From Acholoe squamosa (Eukaryota > Annelida > Polychaeta > Phyllodocida > Polynoidae), in assembly GCA_949317995.1 (NCBI GenBank), contig OX439050.1, forward strand, positions 18,926,061 to 18,990,060: a stretch of DNA of 64,000 bases, written 5' to 3'. Both the position numbers and the translations under genes were made by a program. Numbering within the stretch: position 1 is the stretch's first letter; each line of letters starts with the position of its first letter. Positions 45,829 to 56,323 of this stretch are shown here, in pieces. The notes beneath the pieces were generated by a model. The model made no database searches, was not told where the DNA came from, and was given only the letters and a program-made list of their open reading frames with translations.

Positions 45829-45872
<44 letters not shown>

Positions 45873-46015
45873 CATCAGCACCATCAGCACCATCAGCACC
45901 AGCACCAGCACCAGCACCAGCACCAGCACCAGCACCAGCAGTAGTGGCAGCAGTAGCACCATCATTACCGTCATCACCAACAGCAGCAGCAGCAGCAGCT
46001 TCAGCAGCATCGATA
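45818..46015. repeat. Trinucleotide and hexanucleotide microsatellites
   Basis: Runs of CAG and AGT are followed by CAGCAC hexamers and more CAG. The poly-Ser, poly-Ala, poly-Val and poly-Leu frames in this stretch come from the repeat. Confidence 0.92.
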
Positions 46016-46379
46016 TAAAAGTCCTCGTTAGCGTGAGCAAGAATAGTATAGGTTCCCTAGGATATGTTACTCCATAGAGTCCTATAGTGCAAGCCACCCC
46101 CTCTACCCCCGCTTAAAAGTAGGCTACCTTTTGTGTTCAGTACTGAGTCCTATGTAAGATAAGGGGGTTTAAGGAGATGTCAGGAATCTTTATCAGAGTG
46201 ATATCAAATGGAAACAAGGGGCCACCTACACCAAAAAATCCTGCTGAATCCAAAGTTTGTGGTATTGATTCTCAAAATTTGGCCAAAGGTACTTAAAAAG
46301 GAGGTTTGATGATGAGAATATTTTAAGAATGTAAAATAGTTATATTGAAAATGATTGGAACTTTTTATAGATGTAACAT

Positions 46380-47400
46380 GCTAATCAAAGTCAGTACCTC
46401 AATCTACATATCCCAATGTTTGCCTATCCCAACCTGACAAGTACTCTGCCTGCGTATGGCTCTGCCTCTCCCACATACTGCCTATCCCTTAGTCTGCCTA
46501 TCACTCATACTACCTATCCCCTGACACATCTATAGTTTAATTAGGTTTTCCCTCAAATGGCTTAAAGGATTAAAGTTTACCCCTCACCTTTGTACCTAAT
46601 GTTCTCTGTACATTCTTACCATTAGTCTACCTATCCTCAATCTGCCTATCATTCACTTTACCTATCCCTCATGGTGACTATCCCCCAACTCTGCACATCC
46701 CTCATATTTGACTGGCATATCTGTGATATTACCTAGCACCAATGTATCTTTTGAATATGCTCACCTTACAAGGTACCCTCTGTGCCTATCTCTTAAACTG
46801 TTTATTACCTATCCTCCTTGCTACCCATCCTCTTCAATACCTATCCCTCAAGCTCACTTTATAGCTTTCCTACCTATCACAGCTTGATCAGCTGGGATAG
46901 CTCACATCCAACCTTTATTATGATCTCTTAGTCAACCTATCCCATAAGGAACAAATCCAACAGTCTACTTCAAGCATTCATCTACTGATCACCCATGCTA
47001 AATATCCTTGAGGTTACCTATCCTTCAGGCTGCCTATCCTTCATGGTATATAGCCCTCAGCCCACCTAACCAGCTATCTATGTATCTCTCACCTTGTATT
47101 CTATTCTTTCTACCTTTATAGTAGCTCTTATAGTCTATGCCTTGTGAAATATACCTATCGCTTATTGTACCTATCCTCAAGTCTGCATATCACTCATGTT
47201 TACCTTACATATCCCTCAGCCCATTGAATTATCATGCTTTTCTAAAATGCCTCACCATGGCTATCATTGGACTAGCTAACTTCCTATCCTACATGTATGT
47301 TGTTTATTCCCCTCTTCGTATCCTTCATGCTGCATATCATTCATGCTATCCCACTTGACAAGTTAAAAGAACTCAAGGATATATAGCATGAGTGATAGGT
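46380..47400. repeat. Degenerate pyrimidine-rich minisatellite (CTGCCTATCC)
   Basis: About one kilobase of irregular repeats of ACCTATCCCTCA, CTGCCTATC and CATTCATGCTA. Strong strand bias (C/T with A). No gene. 47401-48200 shows no supported gene either. Confidence 0.75.
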
Positions 47401-48209
47401 AGATGTATGCGTGAGGTAGACTGTTATATTTGTTCCTTAGGGGAAGGAGGCAGAGAAAGTGTGATGGGGACAAGCGGTCACTCGCCCTTATGTACCCTGT
47501 CCGAGATAAACCTCTTTACTGCAGGTTTCAATAGATCAAAGACTTAAAAGAGATTTAAGCCCATTTTCACAGAGACCTTCGCTCGGTAGGGTATTTCTCT
47601 TTTTTTTTTTTTTGATTTTTCACCTGCCGGTCGCTGTAAGCATGGATCCCTTAGATCATTAAGCGCAGTCGGTCCCAGAGGAAAAAAGATAAAAGACTTG
47701 AAGGATCTGATCGCATAGTCACAAAGGGTACCTGTTGTTTGTTTCCCCCACCTTTCACTGCAGGAGTCTTAGATCATCAAAGTGTTGTCACAGACATAGA
47801 GGCTCACCAACACTCCAGGTTGGCGACAAGAGGAGGTTTAAACTTTGTTGATTTCTTAGACTTAAGCCGCTTACCAGATGCGCACATTTTGTAGAGAGGC
47901 AGACGGACATGGCACCCTGGGGTATCCCTGTACTCTAATATACATTGAGATGAAGTTTGCGGCGCGCCCCACACCTTTTGGTAGTGAGTAATCCAATTAA
48001 ATCACCCTACCTTTTGTTGACCACCCCCTGTAGTTTTTGTATGTAGACTTTGAACACCTTAAGCTCCTAACGAACCATAATCCTCTTAGACATGTAAGAC
48101 ACATTAAGGTAATTATCACAGTTGTTACACCCGTTATCCCACCTGACACGCTCATCCCCAAAAGGGTGGGAGGATCCAGGTGAAAACACGATTAGAGCGT
48201 TCTCTCCAC

Positions 48210-48220
48210 TATATATAAGG
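48210..48220 (+). promoter_or_regulatory. TATA box upstream of the Polinton structural genes
   Basis: CCACTATATATAAGGACCCA on the plus strand, the strongest TATA signal in front of the gene block. A transcript from about 48245 would have a long leader. The donor-like AAAG|GTGAGA at about 48600 could splice out the microsatellite-filled region before the ORF at 49411. Confidence 0.45.
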
Positions 48221-48714
48221 ACCCATCTTTTTTCTTGGAAGAGTACATTACATCCGCCGTCGCCTTTGACACAATGACCACCACCACTTCTACTACTACT
48301 ACTGCTTGCTTGCTTGCTGCTGCTACCGCACACGACTGTCGTCACCCGCCGCCGCCTGCCCGCTGTCCCCCGTTCACCACTTACACCCACTTTTCCGTCC
48401 AGGAGGGGAAATTCGAGCTGAGTCCATTTTCTTTTTTGAGCTTTTTTTTATTTTATTTCACTCTATTCCACTCTAGATGGCTCGAGATTTTAAAAGAACA
48501 ATCAGGGAAACCTCATCTATTTTTTTATCTGAACGTAGAGAGCAGCACATATTTCAGTCTCACGCCTCTTTAAGGCGATGAATAATCTCGTGAAAAGCAA
48601 AGGTGAGACCTTTTGTAGAAGCTTTAGCAGTAACACCACCAGCAGTGATAGAAAAAGCGAAAGCAGTAGTAGGAGCAGTCGAAGTAGTAGAAGGAGAACA
48701 AGTAGGAAGACCAG

Positions 48715-48761
48715 GGAAAGTAGTAGTAGTAGTAGCAGCCGTAGTAGTAGTAGTAGCAGCC

Positions 48762-48792
<31 letters not shown>

Positions 48793-48910
48793 CAGCTGCA
48801 GCCGTAGTAGTAGTAGAAGTAGTAGATCTTCAGCAACAGTAGCAGCAGTAGAAGCTGCAGTAGAAGCAGCAGCCGCAGCAGCAAAAGCAGTAGAAGAAGT
48901 AGTAAAAAAG
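48715..48910. repeat. (AGT)n / (AGC)n microsatellite
   Basis: Long AGT runs with AGCAGCCGT interruptions give poly-Ser, poly-Val and poly-Leu frames on both strands. Not coding. It lies between the TATA box and the first structural ORF. Confidence 0.9.
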
Positions 48911-49410
48911 TAAAAGTAGGAATATGGCCAAAAGCTGTCTTTAAAGAAAAGAACTCGCTCCATTACTGTTTGATAACCACCCTCAGTGCACCCACTCGTT
49001 CGGTGTTTCATGAAAGTAAAAGGTCTTCAAATATGGTTAGAATAAGTGCTATGAAAAAATTTGACGAGGACATTGGATTTTTTGGGGGTAACCGCCGCTC
49101 CCACTCGGTGGGGGTGCGCGTGGTGGCTGACGTGAACACGATCTGGAATTGATTTGAAGTCGTCACCTGATATCTGGCGTATTACAACGCGGCCGAACTG
49201 AAAAAAAGGGAATGCACTACTTTCAAGATTACATTCCAATTTGTGTTTGTCACCACTGCGCTGTTACCCCTGATAGTTTTTTGAATACGGTTATGTTTAA
49301 GAGAATAAGTAGGCAAAGCGAAAAGCTTTGCCCAAATAGTTAAAAGAAGAGGCCCCTTTCCAATCACCAATCGTGTTCGTTCCGCTAGAGAAAAAGAAAA
49401 AGAGAAAGTA

Positions 49411-49743
49411 ATGGTTACTCATCACCTCAAAAGACATTACGGCACCCTTAAACACTTGGCAAAGTGTTCGCCAGAGGATTGTGAGCATTTAATAGGCTCT
49501 GGAAGCGACGATTTGATCATGACGTTGAGCGAAATCTGTCAGAATTTACTGGAGGGAAACATTCCGCTCACCGAGGACCAACTAGAAAGTCTTCGAGAAT
49601 CTGCTGACGTCTTGAGGACGGTGAGCAAAACAGCTACGTCCGTCAAAAGAAAGAGAAACGTCTTGGTTCAAAGGGGTGGTTTTCTAATTCCCGCTCTGAT
49701 AGGCATGGCCTTACCCCTTATAAAAAGGATTCTCCGCATATAG
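49411..49743 (+). CDS. Small basic Polinton protein with hydrophobic C-terminus, 110 aa
   Basis: Intact ORF. The layout (LKRHYGTLKHLAKCSPEDCE start, a middle LCQNLLEGNIPLTEDQLE-like segment, a basic patch KRKRNVLVQRGGF, then a hydrophobic stretch LIPALIGMALPLI with a short basic end) is typical of a small protein placed first in the structural gene block of metazoan Polintons. Its exact role is not established. A membrane-active or core function would fit the basic patch plus hydrophobic tail. It is one of the few undamaged genes of this element and lies 45 bases before the next gene. Confidence 0.65.
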   Translation: MVTHHLKRHYGTLKHLAKCSPEDCEHLIGSGSDDLIMTLSEICQNLLEGNIPLTEDQLESLRESADVLRTVSKTATSVKRKRNVLVQRGGFLIPALIGMALPLIKRILRI

Positions 49744-49788
49744 AGCTCGTCATTCGACACCTCTCCACCACCGCCACCTACCTCGACA

Positions 49789-50904
49789 ATGACGGACCCG
49801 GAGGAGCAACACTACAAGCGCTTGGCTCTCATCGATCCTAAGACCCTCTCGGAATTACGAGGAGTTTCTGATGTCGCCCCCACAGTTGCTGTTGCTGTTG
49901 CTGCTGCTGGTGATGGTGCTGCTGCTGGTGTTGCTGCTGGTGTTGGTGTACCTCCTGCTGTGCGTGAAAACAACAACCGTACCTCTGCTTCCGACACCGC
50001 CGCCACCGTATCCCCAACCCTCAATAACATGGCTTATTTCTACAGACAGGTGGAACAAGCACTACATCCTAATGCAGCATTACACCAGGTGCTACAGTTT
50101 GCCTAGTGTTGAATGACCCCACTTTGAAATCATGCGAAAAAATGCTGAAATACAAGAAACTTTTGAACAGGTTACAATTTTTCCTCGTCAATCCAAACAA
50201 CCACACGATTCCCGCTTTTGCTCCTGTGAGACTGTTGCCCGAGAAACATCCGTCTCTCTTCGAGGGGTTGCTCGAACAAGTTCCAAAGAGGAAACGCAAC
50301 ACCACCACCAAACTCTTCAAGAAACTGCAGAAATCCGACTTGGTCAGGTGGAACGACGACGGCTTGGTGAGCAAAATAATGGGTGAGAAAACGAATCCCA
50401 ACGACCGAAATAATGGGTGAGAAAACGAATCCCGACGACCGAATAAGCATAGTGGACTTACTGAACGACGCCGCCAGGATGAGGAAAACGGTGACGATGA
50501 GACCCGAGGGGTACACGGCATTCAAGCAAGTCCTGAGGGTGGAAGATCCCACTGGTTCCTTGATCGGAAACCAGCTCTAGAAAACAACCAGTGGTGCCAA
50601 AGCTTCGTACAGTACACCTCTCGGCAGAGGGAGGAAGCGACTGAGCACCAACGAGGAAGACACTGATGACGACTTCGACGAAAACTATTACGACGGGGAC
50701 GACACTCTCCTCGTAGGTGCTTTCTCCTTTTCTCCCCGTTTTTCCCATTGTAAGGGGGGCGATGACAAGGACGAGGACGAAATTTACGGAACTCCGACTA
50801 CCGGTAAAAAAACGCCTCGACCTGACTCCTTCAGGAAAAGCACCCAAGGAAAGAAAAGGAGATGCAATCGTGCCACCCCGCCATGGCTAGGTCTAAAAGA
50901 CTGA
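49789..50904 (+). pseudogene. Conserved Polinton protein of unknown function, broken
   Basis: The frame from the ATG at 49789 has an Ala/Gly/Val-rich stretch and reaches YRQVEQALHPNAALHQVLQF, then a stop near 50104. Homologous-looking sequence continues in another frame (HPSLFEGLLEQVPKRKRN). A 34-base tandem duplication (50375-50408 and 50409-50442) shifts the frame again into VDLLNDAARMRK and PEGYTAFKQVL, followed by an in-frame TAG at 50578. An acidic tail (EDTDDDFDENYYDGDD) and basic end run to 50904. The order of conserved pieces matches a protein commonly found in front of the integrase in animal Polintons. At least two frame breaks and one stop, so not functional. Confidence 0.65.
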
Positions 50905-50931
50905 CCAAAAAGGAAAAAGAAGAGACTCGTG

Positions 50932-51993
50932 ATGGCTAAATACACCGATGTGAAAGCACCCTCCAGTTTCACCAGCTTCACCAAACTCCAGAAACATCAT
51001 TTCCGCCACCGAGATCCTGCCTTCGTCTGAGATGCCTTGGTGTCTCTGGACGCCTACACTAAACATAAACTCATTCGGAGAAAGTTCGCGAGGAACAGAA
51101 CCATCACCGGGAAAATCGATCAACATTGGCAGTTAGATTTGATGGACATGCAAGCTTTGGCATCTCACTACGACGGGTTCCGCTACATGGTCACGGCCAT
51201 TGACGTTTTCTCCCGGTACTCCCACCAAAACCAAAGGTGGCGCAGCTGTCACTGAGGCCTTCGAAAAGATGACCGCCGAGAGACACCCGCGCTCCGTTCA
51301 GACGGACAAGGGAAAAGAATTTCTCAACAAGATCACCTGAAGAGCAAAGACATAGAGATTTTCACTAGCGAAAACGACGACATCAAAGCTAATCTAGTGG
51401 AGCGTTTGAATCGAAGTCTGAAGAAGAAGCTGTGACGCTATTTCACACACAAGCATACATATCGCTACCTAGAAGTATTGGACCAGGTGGTGTCTTCTTA
51501 CAATCGCACTCACCACAAAATGTTGAAAATGCCGCCTGCTGACGTCACCTCGGAAAACAGTGAAACTATTTTCTACAGACACGACCTCCCTACTAAGAAA
51601 CAAATCAAGGCAATATGGAAAAAAGAAGAAACGGATGCCCACTGCTCCGACACCGACGTCATAGCTCCAGGCGATAGAGTGAGAATGTTGAGAGCTAAAG
51701 GTGCCTTCGACAAAGGGTACGAGGAAAATTGGAGGGAGGAAGTCGTCAACGTTTCTAAGACGTTGAGTAGTAGAGGGTTCAAGCCGGAAGAAGACACTGG
51801 GGAGGAGATAAAAGGAGTGTTCTATCTGGAGGAGGTTCAGAAGGTCTACAAGAGTCGTTACGGCAAGAGCAGGTACCTGATAGACGATGTGCAGCGTTAC
51901 AAGACCGTCAAGGGTAAACGCTTAGCTTTCGTGCGTTGGAAGGGTTACGGCGACAAGTTCAACGAGTGGATTCCTGTCAAGCAAATTACGTAG
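50932..51993 (+). pseudogene. Retroviral-type DDE integrase with chromodomain, broken
   Basis: The N-terminal part in frame from 50932 has an in-frame TGA at 51028. The core follows with WQLDLMDM (first Asp) and YMVTAIDVFSRYS. A short deletion with frameshift near 51225 removes the segment after RYS. The frame then gives VQTDKGKEF (second Asp) and, after further stops near 51338 and 51434, LVERLNRSLKK (catalytic Glu). From 51478 the frame is open to 51993 and ends with a chromodomain (YKTVKGKRLAFVRWKGYGDK, then NEWIP). All three acidic residues are still encoded but in different frames. Such integrases insert Polinton DNA and make 6-bp target duplications. This one is dead. Confidence 0.88.
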
Positions 51994-52027
51994 GAGAAAA
52001 AAAAAATGATCATCACCCTACCTAGCA

Positions 52028-52882
52028 ATGGACTATTACCCTGACAACACCTTGACCACTTTCCGAACGCGCTTCGACTCGCCGCTGCTTCTGTCAGAGG
52101 ACTGGGCAAAGGTGAACAGGCTGATCAACCTGAAGAAAATCCTCGACAGCACTAATCCTCTGAATGTAACGGAAGAGAACTTTTCTGGCGAGAACCCAAC
52201 GACGGAGCTCTTAGAAAAAGAGTTGGAGGACCAGATATTGAAACATGGGAAGAAGTCGAACCACGTCGCGTTGACACGGGAAAAATCGCAGTATAAAGAC
52301 TTTCCAGAAAAGGCGGAGAATGAGGAGTCTGCTGGCGCGAAACTTGGTTCTGAAAATGGAGCGAACAACGAAGGTGCGAACATTCAACCCGAACATATTT
52401 CCCGTGCCACCTGTTTTCACGGCGACCAATGCTCAGTTCGTCTACTTCTTGAACAGTCTCACGAAAGACCCGCTTGGAGGTGAAAACTTCCTAGTGGGGG
52501 GTTCAAAGAAATCTTCTCTTACGACTCGCTGATGAGGCGCGTCACCATTAACGTGCCCCGATTCACGGTCGTGATCATCACTAAGCATGTGGCGCACATT
52601 CTAGGATTCGGGAAGAAGACTTATTTTGTGACGCCGACCACCGCCCTCTACATCATGGACCCCTTCAGAGACATGTACTCTGTGTACTTGTACACCGACG
52701 CCATTCAAGAGAGACCCGTGGGTTACATGCACGTGCCTCTGTTACGCTGCATCGCAGTCAACAGAAGCAGAAAGCGAAGAGGGGGAACACAAGCTGTCAG
52801 TTTTCCACATTTGGATTATTTTCTCTTGAAATCCAGAAGGTTGGATGAGATTGGGGTCTACTTAAGAGACAGAACCGGCTGA
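52028..52882 (+). pseudogene. Penton-like minor capsid protein, broken
   Basis: The N-terminal part has YPDNTLTTFRTRFDSPLLLS followed by EDW, like the single-jelly-roll minor capsid proteins of Polintons. The middle (VFTATNAQFVYFLN) is in another frame and the C-terminal part (HILGFGKKTYF, VYLYTDAIQERPVGYMHVPL, IGVYLRDRTG) returns to the first. There are thus two frameshifts, near 52330-52390 and near 52495. The last 116 codons (from 52532) are open and typical of the family, in which this protein forms the vertex capsomer. Downstream of the integrase and upstream of the core-like gene, as expected. Confidence 0.75.
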
Positions 52883-52961
52883 CCCATACCATTCATGAGA
52901 GGCGAGGTGACGGTGACACTTCAATTGAGACCCGTTGAGCGTTAACTGAACAGGTGCAGAC

Positions 52962-53294
52962 ATGATACGCAAACGAGGGCCGTATTTTTCGTCGTCGAAG
53001 CATACCGCCGGAGGACAGGGGTACAGCGATTACTACCATGCTCAGTTCGGTGGCAGTATCGACGTATACAGCGGACGACCTTTCAAGAACGATCACGGTT
53101 TCGAAGGTCTCATGCGCCCGGCCACACCACTTTTGAAGACTGTGGGTAAAACACTCTTCCGCGCAGGCGTGGGTGTGCCCAAGGACATGATGGCAGGAGG
53201 GACTTTCAAGAAGAGCGTGAAAGAAAGAGGGGTAGGTGCTCTGAAGAGTCTGGCGGGTAAAGTGCTCTCTCCGGGAAAAAAAAAAAAGCGGTGA
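52962..53294 (+). CDS. Basic virion-core-like protein, 110 aa
   Basis: Intact ORF between the two capsid genes. A Gly/Tyr/Ser-rich start (YFSSSKHTAGGQGYSDYYHA) is followed by an amphipathic stretch (LMRPATPLLKTVGKTLFRAG), then DMMAGG and a Lys-rich end (GKKKKR). Animal Polintons carry a similar short gene here. The Arg/Lys-rich end and the LL-K repeats suggest a minor virion protein that binds DNA or acts on membranes, by analogy with adenoviral core and cement proteins. The assignment rests on position and composition, not on a catalytic motif. Confidence 0.6.
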   Translation: MIRKRGPYFSSSKHTAGGQGYSDYYHAQFGGSIDVYSGRPFKNDHGFEGLMRPATPLLKTVGKTLFRAGVGVPKDMMAGGTFKKSVKERGVGALKSLAGKVLSPGKKKKR

Positions 53295-53364
53295 CCAAAC
53301 TTCCGAGGGGCTCTCCTGCTTCTCAGACGGGCGGAGGTTCCTGTAAAAGACGCCGGGGTGACAT

Positions 53365-53395
53365 TTTCGATCGTTAGGCGATCGACCTATAAATA
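53365..53395 (+). promoter_or_regulatory. TATA box and small palindrome before the major capsid gene
   Basis: CGATCGTTAGGCGATCG, an inverted repeat, is followed by CCTATAAATAAAAAG (TATAAATA at 53388-53395). The capsid ATG is at 53451, so a start site about 30 bases downstream leaves a leader of about 30 bases. It looks like a dedicated late-type promoter. Confidence 0.55.
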
Positions 53396-53450
53396 AAAAG
53401 GACTAGCGGTCACCGGTGTCAGTCTACAACTGACGTGAAGAGGGAGCGCA

Positions 53451-54744
53451 ATGGCCTACGTACATGAGAACAGCAGAGAGTGTGCGCTCTCTGAGCTCAA
53501 CCTGCACGCCGTAGCACCGACTCAGACCACTATCCTGAAGTTGACCTTCGTCGAGACGAAAAACTCTTTGGGAGAAGGAAGCAACATAAATTTCACTATC
53601 AGTAAGTCGTAAGAGTACACGGAGCTGAACGAAAACTACCTGCATCTAGAATGTGAGGTCCTGAAACCAAACGGCGAGGCTCTGGACGCCAACGACAAGG
53701 TGGCTCCGGTGAACAACTTGGCCCACTCGCTCTTCAAGGACGTCTAAGTCTCCATCGGAGGTTTCAAAGTGTCTGACAACACCGAAACCTACCCCTACAG
53801 AGCTTACCTGGAAGGTTTACTCAACTACGACAAAGGGGTGAAGGACAACATCATGAGCATCCAAGGCTGGCACCAAGACGTGGCTGGTAAATTCGACACC
53901 TTATCCGATGAGAACCCGGGGTTCAAGGCGCGCAAAGAACTCATCTCGAACGGGCGCTTTCCGCTGATGGCGAGACTCCACTTTGACCTCATCAACCAAA
54001 GTTCATAGCTGGCGAGACGGAAATCAATCTGACTCTGAAACAAGCTTCGCCTAGTTTCAATCTGATGAGCAACTGCGACACGGCATACAAACTCAAGATT
54101 CACAAAGCTAAGCTCTATGTGCGTCGCGCACTGGTAGCTGATGCTGTGGTGGAAACGCATGAAAAGGCTGTGATAGAACAAGGTCCCTTCGACTACCCAG
54201 TCAACAGAGTGGAGGTGACAAGCTATGCCATCCCTGCAGGTAACAGAGATCACACCTACATGCACTCCAACACAGGTCAACTGCCCAAGTCCATGATGAT
54301 TTGTTTCCTGGACCACGACGCCTTCAATGGAAGTTGAAGAACCCGTTCGAACTGAAACATTGCAACGTCAACCCGCTTCAAGTGATAGTGAACGACCAGA
54401 AGGTGCCGAACGACGCCTACGTGCCCAACATTGCCAAAAAGGAAGCGGTGAGAAAGTACCTGGCACTACACACGGAAACGGGGATGTACGAGGGTTCGCG
54501 CTCCTGCGGCATTTCCTACAACGATTTCCTGAACGGGTACATGCTCTTCCCGCTGGATTTAACTCCGGACAGGCTGCACGACGGGTGTAGAGTGAACCTT
54601 ATAAAAGCGGGTCAACTGAGGGTGGAGCTCAGTTTCGGCGCATCGCTGGCGGAGACGACAACGGTGCTCTTGTACTTGGTGTACGACAACGTCGTCGAGC
54701 TGACCAGAGATCGACATCCCATCACAGACTACCATATGAACTGA
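53451..54744 (+). pseudogene. Hexon-like (double jelly-roll) major capsid protein, broken
   Basis: The start MAYVHENSRECALSELNL and later VNNLAHSLFKDV, YPYRAYLEGLLNYDKGVK, PFDYPVNRVEV and GISYNDFLNGYMLFPLDLT match the pattern of Polinton major capsid proteins (annotated in many invertebrate genomes as F54H12.2-like). Total span, about 430 codons, is near the usual length. Breaks: in-frame TAA at 53610-53612 and 53745-53747, a one-base loss near 53997 and another near 54325. The C-terminal 130 codons are open. Being between the core-like gene and the protease fits the usual order. The protein would build the icosahedral shell; this copy cannot. Confidence 0.82.
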
Positions 54745-54761
54745 AGACGAGAGAGTAGTGC

Positions 54762-55200
54762 ATGAATACAGTCGAAATAAACAGAGTGTTGAAGGAAAAC
54801 GTTCACACAAAACATCATTTCCTAGGTGTTTTCTCTTGTGACACTATTCCCAAGCACCCTGTCAAGGACACTTGTTTTGTGAGTAACACGGATCCTCAAC
54901 ATTTACCAGGTCAACATTGGGTGATGTTTTACGTGTCGAGGACAGGAGACAGGTTTACCTCCGCTGAGCGCAGTGTTCTTATCTTTCCTGAGACGTTCTG
55001 CTCCGGTCAAGTGGCAAAGAAATCGTATTCATCTCCAAGACACTTCTGCTGACACCTGTGGACCTCATTGCGTGCATTTCCTGATCGAAGCATGTCGAAC
55101 AAGACACCCCAAAAAGAGCGTCATGCAAATGAGCAGAAACCCCAAACTGAGCGACCGGTCGGTGAGTCAAAGGCTCGCCATGATGATGATGATGATGTGA
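54762..55200 (+). pseudogene. Adenain-like cysteine protease, broken
   Basis: Recognisable adenovirus-type maturation protease. FLGVFSCDTIP and CFVSNTDPQHLPGQHWVMFY contain the catalytic His (HW). After the Asp/Glu region the frame breaks (about 54950-55020), and DTSADTCGPHCVHFLIEACR with the catalytic Cys (TCG-HC) continues in another frame. The C-terminal end is Met-rich because of an ATG run at 55182-55197. Such enzymes cleave virion precursor proteins, including core proteins, during assembly. The two catalytic halves lie in different frames, so no active enzyme is expected. Confidence 0.85.
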
Positions 55201-55235
55201 AGACGGAAGAAGGGTGCTAGAAACGTGTGCAAGTC

Positions 55236-55373
55236 ATGCAGACAAATATCCTATGTTTGGCCGAAATGGTGTTGGGTTTATCCAAACTAGTGTTGGAAAA
55301 GGTCAACTGTGGGTGCACTGACAAAGTGCGACTTTGCGGTTTGCTGAAAGGTCGAGCCAAAAAAGTAAAATGA
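55236..55373 (+). CDS. Small ORF, 45 aa, at the end of the Polinton gene block
   Basis: ATG at 55236 to TGA at 55371-55373, directly after the protease remnant and 25 bases before AATAAA-type signals (about 55396). Sequence MQTNILCLAEMVLGLSKLVL followed by a Cys/Lys-rich end with CGCTDKVRLCGLLKG. It could be a short helical protein with paired cysteines. No family recognised. It is intact, but its size leaves chance occurrence possible. Confidence 0.35.
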   Translation: MQTNILCLAEMVLGLSKLVLEKVNCGCTDKVRLCGLLKGRAKKVK

Positions 55374-55482
55374 TTGATTGAAATGTTGTTTCATGAAAAA
55401 TAAAAAAATAAATTAATTTATTTTGTTGTGTTTTTATTTCCTATATATGTTTTGACACATAAAACTATACAAAACCTTATTT

Positions 55483-55737
55483 GCATAATAAGCCCCAACC
55501 CTTAGGGTTCACGTGACTAATCCCCTAATTAGGCGGCTACTAGTCCCCAAAATGGGTCACGTTACCATGGTTACCAAACTGCTGGCCTCTAATTGGTTGA
55601 GAGGTTCCAGTTGACCCGCTAATCCCCTAATTAGGTCACATTACCATGGTTACCAGAATGCTGGCCTCTGATTGGCTGAGCAGTGGTTGCTAATCCCCTA
55701 AGTAGGTCATGTTACCATGGTTACCAGAATGCTCTCT
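55483..55737 (-). repeat. Right TIR of the Polinton-type element
   Basis: Inverted partner of 44731-44985, with the same ~73-base tandem units and the same inner end (TTATTTGCATAATAAG). The outermost unit ends at CCAGAATGCT, after which the sequence departs from the repeat. 55738-55946 holds nothing I can identify. Confidence 0.8.
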
Positions 55738-55946
55738 GGGAAAGAGCTGTAATGAAGGAAGGCCTATAGGAGTCAATGGGAAAATTTATGACCTCATTTT
55801 CTGCCAAAATATCATTCATGTTCTGTTGCTATTTTCAAATACTTTTAGATTATGATTGTTGGATATGTATAGAAATGGAAAATGCAAAAAGATGCATATA
55901 TGGCTGACCTCACTTTTGTGTATTGGACCATTTAAGTACAAGGGTT

Positions 55947-56313
55947 TGTGGCCTTACGGACCTGGGGGGTTCGGGTCTTACGATTCGGAAAGAAAGAGTA
56001 AGACAGTATTCCAAGTGTATGCCAACGGTTAGGTTTATTACTTAATGCACACTCACGGCTGCCGAATGATATCAAAGGGGCAGCTAATATTAAAAGACAG
56101 TGGTTTACATAGTGTGGAGGCCAGAAGGGCCTCTGACGTAGCGGCTGAGCCCTGGGCTTTATATACGGACCCAGGTGTTCGTCGTCAGATGTCCCCACAG
56201 ACCCGGATCGGTGCTGCCACCTATCCGGAACCTGAGGAACGTCCGACGACTCGACTCACCCGCCACGTCAGACGGTACCCAACTCCTATGGTTTAGTAAA
56301 GTGTACCTCTACA
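55947..56313 (-). repeat. 3' LTR of the gypsy-type retrotransposon
   Basis: On the minus strand it starts TGTAGAGGTACAC and ends GTAAGGCCACA (TG...CA). It contains a TATA box, TATATAAAG (56157-56165), and further on a polyadenylation signal, AATAAA (56034-56039). Directly before it on the minus strand is GGGGGAGTGG (56314-56323), a polypurine tract that would prime plus-strand synthesis. The matching 5' LTR lies beyond the window. Confidence 0.8.
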
Positions 56314-56323
56314 CCACTCCCCC

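Larger units (their letters stand above)
44731..55737 (+). mobile_element. Polinton/Maverick-type virus-like element, decayed and incomplete (11 kb)
   Basis: It is bounded by inverted repeats. Genes on the plus strand from 49.4 to 55.4 kb follow a Polinton/adintovirus pattern: small basic hydrophobic-tailed protein, conserved unknown protein, DDE integrase with chromodomain, penton-like minor capsid, basic core-like protein, hexon-like major capsid, adenain-like protease. One orphan lies on the minus strand at the left. Full elements are usually 15-20 kb and encode a protein-primed DNA polymerase B and an FtsK/HerA-type ATPase. I find neither; the space 45.7-48.2 kb holds microsatellites and a pyrimidine-rich minisatellite instead. 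Integrase, both capsid genes and protease have stops and frameshifts, so this copy cannot move or package itself. Confidence 0.85.

Noticed and set aside
45709-46097. Long frames of poly-Ser, poly-Val/Ala and poly-Leu on both strands
   Set aside because: They follow AGT/CAG/CAGCAC microsatellites, are open in several frames at once and have no non-repetitive core.
48517-49011. Leu-rich 164-codon frame and overlapping Ser-, Val- and Tyr-rich frames
   Set aside because: Generated by the (AGT)n/(AGC)n tract at 48715-48910.
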